From contig DATMTS010000039.1 of the NCBI GenBank assembly GCA_035564555.1, positions 20,346 to 84,345 on the forward strand: 64,000 bases of DNA. Reading direction: 5' to 3'. This document shows, piece after piece, positions 34,701 through 41,311 of the stretch; positions within the stretch are counted from its first letter, which is position 1, and each line of letters starts with the position of its first letter. This DNA is from DATMTS01 sp035564555. GTDB lineage: Bacteria; Actinomycetota; Actinomycetes; Actinomycetales; Microbacteriaceae. Under the pieces are notes generated by a model. It saw only the letters and a list, made by a program, of their open reading frames with translations, was not told the origin of the DNA and searched no databases. The position numbers and the translations under genes are program-made.

Positions 34701-34733
34701 GAGAGACTGAATAACCGAAAGAGGAGCAACATC

Positions 34734-35717
34734 ATGGGAATTCTGGGTACAGGCATCAAGGAAGGCCTGCTGCTCAAGCCCGTCACCTACCAGTGGGCGA
34801 TGGACCTGTACGACCAGGCCGTCGCGAACACCTGGTTTCCGAACGAGGTGCAGCTCGGCGAAGACATCGCCGACTTCAAGAAGATGACCGACGAGGAGCG
34901 TCACGCCGTGACGTTCCTGGTGAGCTACTTCAATCCGAACGAACTGCTGGTGAACAAGGCGCTCGCGTTCGGTGTCTATCCCTATCTGAACGCGGCCGAG
35001 GCGCACCTCTACCTCGCCAAGCAGATGTGGGAGGAAGCCAACCACTGCATGTCGTTCGAGTACGTGCTGGAGACCTTCCCCATCGATCGCAACGAGGCGT
35101 ACAACTCGCACGTCGACGTTCCGTCGATGGCGCGCAAAGAGGAGTTCGAGGTCAAGTTCATCCGCCGGATGACCGAGGAGACCCTCGATATCACGACCAC
35201 CGAGGGCAAGCAGGACTTCGTCCGCAACCTCGTTGCGTACAACATCATCCTCGAGGGCATCTGGTTCTACTCAGGATTCATGGTCGCTCTCTCGTTCCGT
35301 CAACGCAATCTGCTGCGCAACTTCGGATCACTGGTCGACTGGATCGTTCGCGACGAGTCGCTGCACCTGAAATTCGGCATGAACCTGATCCTCACCGTGC
35401 TGGAGGAGAACCCCGATCTTCAGACGCCGGAGTTCGCCGCGGAGATCAAGCAGATGATCCTCGACGCCGTCGAGATGGAGGAGGAGTACAACCGCGATCT
35501 GCTGCCCGGGGGAATCCTGGGGCTGAACGCCAACTACATCAACCAGTACGTGCGCTATCTGGCCGACCGACGTCTTGAGGAGCTCGGCTTCGAGCCCGAG
35601 TACAAGGTGTCGAACCCGGCGAAATGGATGGCGACAGCCAACGACACGCTCGAACTGGTCAACTTCTTCGAGTCGATCAACACCTCCTACGAGTCGAACG
35701 CCAAAGCGAGCAGCTGA
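34734..35717 (+). CDS. nrdB: Class Ic-type ribonucleoside-diphosphate reductase, beta subunit
   Basis: The radical-generating subunit, 327 residues, preceded by AAAGAGGAGCAACATC. Metal ligands line up with E. coli NrdB: Glu70 (for Asp84; exactly 31 residues before the next ligand, as in E. coli), Glu101, His104, Glu174, Glu208 and His211. The radical Tyr122 position is Phe108 (EEANHCMSF). Phe in place of Tyr together with Glu in place of Asp is the signature of class Ic enzymes, which use a Mn(IV)/Fe(III) cofactor instead of a tyrosyl radical. Transcribed with nrdA and the tail ORF. Confidence 0.93.
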   Translation: MGILGTGIKEGLLLKPVTYQWAMDLYDQAVANTWFPNEVQLGEDIADFKKMTDEERHAVTFLVSYFNPNELLVNKALAFGVYPYLNAAEAHLYLAKQMWEEANHCMSFEYVLETFPIDRNEAYNSHVDVPSMARKEEFEVKFIRRMTEETLDITTTEGKQDFVRNLVAYNIILEGIWFYSGFMVALSFRQRNLLRNFGSLVDWIVRDESLHLKFGMNLILTVLEENPDLQTPEFAAEIKQMILDAVEMEEEYNRDLLPGGILGLNANYINQYVRYLADRRLEELGFEPEYKVSNPAKWMATANDTLELVNFFESINTSYESNAKASS

Positions 35718-35723
35718 GGCGCC

Positions 35724-35978
35724 TCATCGCGACGAGGATGCCTCGGTGCTCGAGCCGCCCGCGGCTCCTGCCCGCTCGCCGGCCGCCGGCGCGATCACGA
35801 CCTCGACGCCCGCCTCTTCCAGGGCTGCGCGCTGCTCGGGGCTGACCTGGCCGAGCGGTTCGTGACCGACCACACGCTGGCCGCGCGAACGATGGCGTAC
35901 CGGCTTCCCGCTCTCGGCGACGAGCTGCCGGTGGAATTCGACCGCGATCTGCTGGCCGCCGTCTCGCTCCAGCAGCAC
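35724..35978 (-). CDS. Doubtful small hypothetical protein
   Basis: An 84-residue frame starting at GTG 35978 and reading VLLERDGGQQIAVEFHRQLV, with SPEQRAALEEAGVEVVIAPA further on. Third-position G/C bias and the sensible C-terminal part favour coding. However, no ribosome site precedes the GTG, and protein-like sequence (FPRRRYRRQP) continues upstream in frame to a stop without another start. It may be a remnant of a longer gene. Convergent with nrdB, 6 bp between stops. Confidence 0.35.
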   Translation of the reverse strand: MLLERDGGQQIAVEFHRQLVAESGKPVRHRSRGQRVVGHEPLGQVSPEQRAALEEAGVEVVIAPAAGERAGAAGGSSTEASSSR

Positions 35979-36067
35979 AGGCTGCCTGCGGTAGCGCCGC
36001 CTGGGGAACCCGCCCGCCGGGTGACGAGTGCGGGCGGGAGCGCACCGGCCTGAGGAAGGGCATCCCG

Positions 36068-36499
36068 GTGTTCATCGTCGGGCACGACCATGCGGTCGCG
36101 GCCTGGGTCGCGGGAGTGCGTTCGCATGGCGACGTCGCTGCGGTGGATCGACCGCGAGCAGGGTTGCAACTTCAAGGCGGGCAGGCCAACCGTGCCGACG
36201 AGATCGGCGCCGCATCCCCGCTCCGCGTGGTCGGCGGCCCGGCGACCGGCAACCACGCGTGGCTGCGGATCAAGTCCGCGGTGCTGGCGGGCCGCCGTGA
36301 TCGTGCTGGCACAGGCATCCATGGCACAGGCATCCATGGCGCAGGCGGTCCCCGAGGCTTCCCGGTGCCCGTGCTGACGTCGCCGGCCGGTTGCGTGCGC
36401 GCGCTCGTCACCGCTGTGCAGGAGGCGGTCGAGGGGAATCGGCATGTGGCATCGTTGTCACACGGAGTTGAGCGAGACGCGACTCCGGGCGCCAAGTAG
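36068..36499 (+). pseudogene. Degraded aspartate/glutamate racemase-like gene
   Basis: Racemase-like sequence is split between frames. IVLAQASMAQ and AVPEAS (about 36300-36355) lie in one frame, and PVPVLTSPAGCVRALVTAVQ (about 36361-36420) in another. Together they match the C-terminal IVLAQASMA...PVPVLTSP pattern of Asp/Glu racemase-family proteins. A single-base loss near 36357 explains the break. The upstream 230 bp is coding-like but also frame-broken. A 15-bp unit, GCACAGGCATCCATG, is duplicated in tandem (36309-36338). The 3' end contains the LacI-type operator at 36445. From 36500 to 36668 only the leader of the next gene is seen. Confidence 0.55.
36445..36462. promoter_or_regulatory. 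LacI-type operator upstream of the orphan sugar-binding protein
   Basis: TGTGGCATCGTTGTCACA is a near-palindrome differing in only two bases from the site at 49721 before the distant permease pair. It lies about 205 bp upstream of the binding-protein start, inside the 3' end of the racemase remnant. The shared site suggests co-regulation, probably by the LacI protein at 49894. Confidence 0.65.
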
Positions 36500-36668
36500 G
36501 GATAACGACTGAGCCGAAATCCGCGTAAGGCGGTCGTGCAACCCCTTGTGCAGGCGATGGGCTCTCAGCTAACTTCCGTGTGGAAAGGATTCCAGGTTCG
36601 TACCCTCGGATCCGACCTCGCCTCAACCGGCCACGACGCCGGACGTGTTTGTCTGGGAAGGAAAGCAG

Positions 36669-38036
36669 ATGAGAAAACGGCAGAAGGCCATCGTCGCCAT
36701 GGTGGCGCTGGCGTCGCTCGCCGCACTGACCGCATGCAGTTCCGGTGGCGGCAAGACCGGTACGGAGACCCCGTTCTCGAAGAGTGCAAAGGGCACGCTC
36801 AACGCGTGGGGCTTCGACAACGCCGACGATGTCGGCAAGGCGCGGCTCGTCTATGCGAAGGATCAGTTGAAGGGTGTCACGATCAAGATCGACCAGACCC
36901 CCTTCGATGCGCAGAAGTTCACCACGCGCGCCGCGAGCGGCAATGTGCCCGACGTGGTGCAGATGGACAGGGCATTCGTCGCGACCTACGCGGCACAAGG
37001 CCTGATTCAGCCGCTGGACAAGTGCTTCAGCGTGCACGGCGTCGACCCGAACAAGCAGTACTACCCGTTCGTGATGGACGACGTGACCTATAAAGGCAAG
37101 GTCTGGGCAGTGCCGCAGTTCTATCAGCCGCCGGCGATCATCCTGAACAAGCGAGTGATGGACAAGGCCGGCGTCACGGCCGACCAGATCAACACCTCCG
37201 ACCAGAGCGGGCTGCTCGCGGCGGTGAAGAAGATGTACAAGGCAAGCGGAGGCAACCCGGTCACGCTCGGGTTCGACCCCGTCCCCACCGGCCAGCCGGA
37301 GCTCTGGCTGCTCGGTTTCGGCGGCGCGGTCTACGGCAAAGACGGCGCACCGGACCTGAACAACCCGAACAACGCGAAGGCGCTGACCTTCCTCAAGAAG
37401 TTGATCGATGCGCAGGGCGGGTACGCGAAGTACAAGAGCTTCACCGACTCGTTCGACGTGTTCGGAGACAACAACCAGTATGTGAAAGACCAGGTCGGCG
37501 CCCAGGTGAACGCCCAGTGGTACGTCAACGTGCTGACGCCGTACGTGAAGAAGGTCGACATCTCCGCTGTTCCGTTCCGCAGCCAAGACGGGCAACCGTT
37601 CGCCGAAGCGGGAGGCACCTCGTTCGTGATTCCCACCGGGGCCAAGAACAAGGATGCCGCGTGCGCGTGGGCGCTTGATTTGACCTCGCAAGGCGCCTGG
37701 ATGGCGGCGGGCGCGGCGCGTTCGCAGACGCTGGCCAAAACGCCGGGAGCGATCAACACCGGTCTGTTCACCGGATCGCCTGCTGCCGACCAGGCATTGC
37801 GCAGCAAGTACATCAAGTCCAGCGGCAACAAGGGGTTCGACGAGACGATCAGCACGTTCTACGACGTGCTGAAGTCGGGCAAGTCGCTCGGCGCGTCGCC
37901 CGCCGGCCAGGCGATCAAGACCGAGGAGCAGAACGCCATCACCTCGGCGCTCCTCGGTGAGAAGTCGCCCAGCCAGGCCCTCGCCGATGCGCAGTCGAGT
38001 GCGATGTCGGCCTACAACAAGGTCGCCAAGAAGTAG
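36669..38036 (+). CDS. ABC transporter sugar-binding lipoprotein (orphan)
   Basis: A 455-residue extracellular solute-binding protein. ATG 36669 follows GGAAGGAAAGCAG. The signal peptide is MRKRQKAIVAMVALASLAAL, then the lipobox LTAC with Cys23 as lipidation site, then a Ser/Gly linker. The mature part has family-1 features: GNVPDVVQMDRAFVATYAAQ, KGKVWAVPQFYQPPAIILNK and AGGTSFVIPTGAKNKDAACA. No permease is adjacent. A matching operator and the lack of a binding protein beside the permeases at 47691-49606 suggest they form one importer, with the binding protein encoded 10 kb away. Confidence 0.9.
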   Translation: MRKRQKAIVAMVALASLAALTACSSGGGKTGTETPFSKSAKGTLNAWGFDNADDVGKARLVYAKDQLKGVTIKIDQTPFDAQKFTTRAASGNVPDVVQMDRAFVATYAAQGLIQPLDKCFSVHGVDPNKQYYPFVMDDVTYKGKVWAVPQFYQPPAIILNKRVMDKAGVTADQINTSDQSGLLAAVKKMYKASGGNPVTLGFDPVPTGQPELWLLGFGGAVYGKDGAPDLNNPNNAKALTFLKKLIDAQGGYAKYKSFTDSFDVFGDNNQYVKDQVGAQVNAQWYVNVLTPYVKKVDISAVPFRSQDGQPFAEAGGTSFVIPTGAKNKDAACAWALDLTSQGAWMAAGAARSQTLAKTPGAINTGLFTGSPAADQALRSKYIKSSGNKGFDETISTFYDVLKSGKSLGASPAGQAIKTEEQNAITSALLGEKSPSQALADAQSSAMSAYNKVAKK

Positions 38037-38056
38037 CACAAGCGCATCCGCGGCAC

Positions 38057-38085
38057 GTGGGCGGTCTCCGATCGGGGCCGCCCAC
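38057..38085 (+). terminator. Terminator-like hairpin after the binding-protein gene
   Basis: GTGGGCGG (38057-38064) pairs with CCGCCCAC (38078-38085) around a 13-nt loop that can pair further. It begins 20 bp after the stop at 38036. No T-run follows, as is common for GC-rich actinobacterial terminators. Confidence 0.65.
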
Positions 38086-38124
38086 CGCGTGCGCCTGCGT
38101 GAGCGGGACCCGCGGGCCCGGGGT

Positions 38125-38191
38125 GCCTCCGGACGAGCCCGCACACGCGCCGTGCGCGCCTCCGGACGAGCCCCGCACACGCGCCGTGCGC
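38125..38191. repeat. Tandem direct repeat, 33-34 bp, two copies
   Basis: GCCTCCGGACGAGCC-CGCACACGCGCCGTGCGC occurs at 38125-38157 and, with one extra C, at 38158-38191. It lies in the 293-bp gap between convergent genes, where no coding sequence is seen. Confidence 0.85.
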
Positions 38192-38204
38192 CACACTTCG
38201 TACC

Positions 38205-38227
38205 GTGCGCCAGAATTTCTGGCGCAC
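38205..38227. repeat. 11-bp perfect palindrome in the same gap
   Basis: GTGCGCCAGAA and TTCTGGCGCAC flank a single T. Partial copies flank it: GTGCGCCA before (38187-38194) and ATCTGGCGCA after. It could be an extragenic repeat element or a protein-binding site; its place between convergent genes favours the former. Confidence 0.7.
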
Positions 38228-38275
38228 GACGGGATATCTGGCGCATGGCGACGCGAAGATGCAAAGCGCGCACCA

Positions 38276-38305
38276 GCGGGCGGTCTCCCGCGGGAGGCCG
38301 CCCGC
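38276..38305 (-). terminator. Terminator hairpin for the secreted hydrolase gene
   Basis: GCGGGCGGTCTCCC (38276-38289) and GGGAGGCCGCCCGC (38292-38305) form a 14-bp stem with one G-T-type mismatch. It lies 24 bp beyond the stop of the minus-strand gene ending at 38330 and can serve both convergent transcripts. Confidence 0.7.
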
Positions 38306-38329
38306 TTGTGCGGCGTTGCGGTCGTCGTG

Positions 38330-41074
38330 CTACCGGCGCGGCGCTGCGTCCGTCGTCGGGGTACCGGCCACGAACCGGGCCAAGGCGACCGTGTCGAGGT
38401 TCGGGCCGTACGCCGTGGCGTTACCCAGCGTGAGCGATCCCGAATCCGTCGTCAGGTGCAGTGAGATCGTCTTGTCCCAGTAGCTGTTCCACGCGTAGTC
38501 GTGCCGGAACGCCGCCCGCACACTCGTTCCGTCGGCCTCCGAGATGTCGAGGAACCGACTGATCACCTGCGGGTTGTAGTTGATCGCCGCCGACTTGTCG
38601 GCGTTGGCGGCACCCAGCACGAGCTGGTAGTCCCCGGCGCCGAACCCGGCCGGCCGCGGAACGGTGAGCGTGTTCGCAGCACCGTTGCCGAGGTATCCGA
38701 CATCCCGCACCACGCCGGCGCTGTCCGCCGAACCGTTCGATCCCGCTGCGTCGGTCTGCACGCGGGCGGCTCCAGACACGGGCAGCGCCTCGGCCTGGGA
38801 CCGGAACACGTTCGCATCGTCGGCATCGGCTGCCCGCTGGCTCGCTCCGCGCAGCGTCGTCAGGTCGCCGATGCGCGCGCCGTCAGGTGCCGTGACGACC
38901 ACCTCGTTCACGCCCTGGGGCAGGAACACGCGAGCGGTGGATGCCCATGAACCGGCATCCGGCGCAGCGGGCAATGCGACGGCCTTGCCGTTCACCGAGA
39001 GGGTGAGCGCGGAGGCGTCTCGTGTCGCGAAGCGCACGGCCACGTCGTAGTAGCCGGTCTCGGCCGTCGTGGCGAAGAACGTCGCGCTGGCCGCCGCGTT
39101 CAGCGCGGCGAAGCCACGCGTCGACTGCTGGTCGTATACCAGTCGCGCTCCGCCGGCGAGACCCGCGTCCACCGCCGGATACACCGCGCGCTCGCCATCG
39201 GTGATGTCCGCCAGATCGAACCGGTCGAGCGTGATGTCGGCGCCGGGCAGCAGCGTGACGCCGTCTCGGCTGGCGCGCAACGACAGAGCGTGGGTGCCCG
39301 CCGTCAGGTGCAGCGTCACATCGGTCGTGCCCCGGTACGACCACGAAAGGTCGGCCGAATACTTCACGAGCTGATCGAACGCCCCGTCGACGAACAACGC
39401 GTGCTGCCCGGGATTCTGGTTCGCCCCCGCGAGCACCGACAGGCGGTAGTCGCCGGTGCTCGGCACCGTGACGTTCCAGGTCGCGCTCGAACTCGGTCGG
39501 TTGAACGATCCGACATCGCGGTTGCCGGATGCCATGAACGACCATTCGCGCGAGGGATCCTGGTTGTACACGGTCGCGGACGTCAACGTCGCGTCCTCGG
39601 CCTCGGTGCTGTTCACCAGGTCGGTGGCAACAGGTTGCGGATCGGCCAGTTCGGGTGTGATCTGCACGCGGTAGGCGGTGTGTGCGTCGCTGTTCGGCAC
39701 TCGCACCGTGAGCCGGCCGTGCACGACCTTCGCGGTGGTCGATTCGATCACCGGGGGTTGCAGCGAGGCTCCTTCAGCGCCGTTCAGACGGTCGGCACTG
39801 ACCTGCACGGAGACCGTGGTGCCGAACGTCGTCGGGTCGATGCCGCGGACGGCCACGTCCACATCCCGCGTGCCGCCACCGAGCAGCACCGTCGCCTTCT
39901 TCTTCGCGGTGTCGATCGCCGCGATGCCCTGCAGCGTGTCGGGAACGTTCGGCTGAGGCGAGGCCACCGCCGCGGTCTTGGAGCCGGCAAGGTCGCCGTA
40001 CCAGTTGAACATCCACCAGCCGCCGTTGGCGCCGTTGTTGCGCGACGAGTTGTCGGAGAGGTTGCCGGCGTAGTTCCAGTACGCCGTCTGGGCGTCGACC
40101 TTCTCGTCTTCGAACATCGAGAGCCACTGCACGAGCTGCCCGGGAACGCCCATGTCGCGCAGCATTCCGTACTCGGTGATGTTCACCGGGATCGGCGCGA
40201 TGCCGAGGCCGGCGACGACCTGCCGGTACTGCGTCACATGCCCGCGGAAGGTGGCGAGGTTGTTCGTGCCCAGTTCGTGCCAGATGAACACGTCGGGCAG
40301 TTGGTCGTGCGCCTTCGCGTAACGCAAGAAGTCGGTGCTGCGGTCGGCGTGCCAGGAGGAGTCTCCCGGGCCCCCGACCTTCGCGTGGCCGAGGCCGTGT
40401 TCGGCGTACACCGCCTGGATGGTGTCATACGTGGCCGACCAGTCGGCCAGGAACTGCGCCTTCTGCGTCGTCCAGTTCGGGTACCAGTTGCCGCCATCGG
40501 GTTCGTTGAACGGGATGAAGATGTAGTTCTGCGGATGCTGCGACTGCGTCGCGACCTTCTCCACCGCGGCTCGCAGGATCGGCAGATAATCCCAGACACC
40601 GTCGCCGTTGGCGTCGCCGGGGCGCTTGCCTGCGTTGTACGCCCAGTCGGCGTACTCGTCTTGCACGTAGACGTAGAGGTCCTTGCCGCCCGCAGCGAAG
40701 AAGCTGCGCTCGACGTCGAGCGCGTCGCCGTTGGGGTGCTGCGCCCCCTGCGGAGGCTTCTGCGAGGTGTTGGTGATGTGCGCGCCGTCGAGCACCGGCT
40801 GGCTCGGTACCCCGTCATCGCCCAGCCCGTAAAGGGTGCCGCTCGCGCCGCCGCGGAAGTCTCCGGTCAGGTGCCCGAGATCGACGGAGAGCGTGTCGGA
40901 GGTGGTGTCGGCGGTGGATGTCGCGGGCGCCGTCGCCGATGCCGGACCGGCGGTGAGCAGGCCGATCGTGGCACCGAGTGCCGTCACCGTCGCCATCGAG
41001 AGAACCGAGTAGGCGAGCCGTCGCCCGGCGCTCCGCCGGGTGCCCGGCTGGTCTTGGGTGTCGTGGTCGAGCAA
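38330..41074 (-). CDS. Large secreted glycoside hydrolase (clan GH-A type) with carbohydrate-binding modules
   Basis: TTG 41072-41074 is chosen because GAAGGAG lies 6 nt upstream; the 914-residue protein then starts (M)LDHDTQDQPGTRRSAGRRL with a signal peptide (hydrophobic core VTALGATIGLLTAGPASATA). The catalytic TIM barrel spans about residues 60-410. Glu191 in FIPFNEPDGGNWY is a likely acid/base and Glu301 in NITEYGML a likely nucleophile, the clan GH-A pair. Two or three beta-sandwich modules follow (about 490-640, 640-740 and 760-905), with lectin-like features such as STGDYRLSVLAGANQNPGQH. Family resembles GH39/GH5-type enzymes; substrate unknown. Divergent from the GH36 operon across LacI-type sites. 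Confidence 0.82.
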   Translation of the reverse strand: MLDHDTQDQPGTRRSAGRRLAYSVLSMATVTALGATIGLLTAGPASATAPATSTADTTSDTLSVDLGHLTGDFRGGASGTLYGLGDDGVPSQPVLDGAHITNTSQKPPQGAQHPNGDALDVERSFFAAGGKDLYVYVQDEYADWAYNAGKRPGDANGDGVWDYLPILRAAVEKVATQSQHPQNYIFIPFNEPDGGNWYPNWTTQKAQFLADWSATYDTIQAVYAEHGLGHAKVGGPGDSSWHADRSTDFLRYAKAHDQLPDVFIWHELGTNNLATFRGHVTQYRQVVAGLGIAPIPVNITEYGMLRDMGVPGQLVQWLSMFEDEKVDAQTAYWNYAGNLSDNSSRNNGANGGWWMFNWYGDLAGSKTAAVASPQPNVPDTLQGIAAIDTAKKKATVLLGGGTRDVDVAVRGIDPTTFGTTVSVQVSADRLNGAEGASLQPPVIESTTAKVVHGRLTVRVPNSDAHTAYRVQITPELADPQPVATDLVNSTEAEDATLTSATVYNQDPSREWSFMASGNRDVGSFNRPSSSATWNVTVPSTGDYRLSVLAGANQNPGQHALFVDGAFDQLVKYSADLSWSYRGTTDVTLHLTAGTHALSLRASRDGVTLLPGADITLDRFDLADITDGERAVYPAVDAGLAGGARLVYDQQSTRGFAALNAAASATFFATTAETGYYDVAVRFATRDASALTLSVNGKAVALPAAPDAGSWASTARVFLPQGVNEVVVTAPDGARIGDLTTLRGASQRAADADDANVFRSQAEALPVSGAARVQTDAAGSNGSADSAGVVRDVGYLGNGAANTLTVPRPAGFGAGDYQLVLGAANADKSAAINYNPQVISRFLDISEADGTSVRAAFRHDYAWNSYWDKTISLHLTTDSGSLTLGNATAYGPNLDTVALARFVAGTPTTDAAPRR

Positions 41075-41120
41075 TCTGTACTCCTTCGTACGCGAATTCG
41101 CCTGGCAGGTCGCCAAGCTC

Positions 41121-41134
41121 TGATACCGCTATCA
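41121..41134. promoter_or_regulatory. LacI-type operator (hydrolase side)
   Basis: TGATACCGCTATCA is a near-perfect palindrome with the CG centre of LacI-family sites. It lies about 50 bp upstream of the secreted hydrolase start and is related to the two sites at 41212 and 41247. Confidence 0.65.
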
Positions 41135-41211
41135 CGGCTGCAATTTCAGAAGGTGGCGGAAGCCTCCTGAAGCGTTCCTCCATGCGGCCTTCGTCTGCAC
41201 GAGAGTACTTC

Positions 41212-41225
41212 TGATAACGCTTTCA
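41212..41225. promoter_or_regulatory. LacI-type operator 1 of the GH36 operon
   Basis: TGATAACGCTTTCA, a LacI-family pseudo-palindrome around CG. It is the exact reverse complement of the site at 41247, with a 35-bp offset. It lies in the divergent promoter region. Confidence 0.8.
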
Positions 41226-41246
41226 GGCAAGAGTTGCGGAAAAGTT

Positions 41247-41260
41247 TGAAAGCGTTATCA
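41247..41260. promoter_or_regulatory. LacI-type operator 2 of the GH36 operon
   Basis: TGAAAGCGTTATCA, the reverse complement of operator 1, located 51 bp before the GH36 start. The pair suits DNA looping or cooperative binding by the LacI protein encoded at the end of this operon (46650). Confidence 0.8.
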
Positions 41261-41311
41261 TGAATCCGAGGCCGCATCACCCGAACGGCCTTCCGCGACG
41301 AAGAGGACCCG

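Noticed and set aside
35862..36053. Forward 63-codon frame downstream of nrdB
   Set aside because: It overlaps the minus-strand frame that has the more protein-like C terminus; neither has strong support and this one has no ribosome site or motif.
36309..36338. Attachment site or insertion duplication
   Set aside because: The 15-bp copies are immediately adjacent with nothing inserted, so slippage is the simpler explanation.
38330..41116. Alternative upstream TTG start at 41116 for the secreted hydrolase
   Set aside because: It lacks a ribosome site and adds 14 residues before the signal peptide, whereas TTG 41074 has GAAGGAG at correct spacing.
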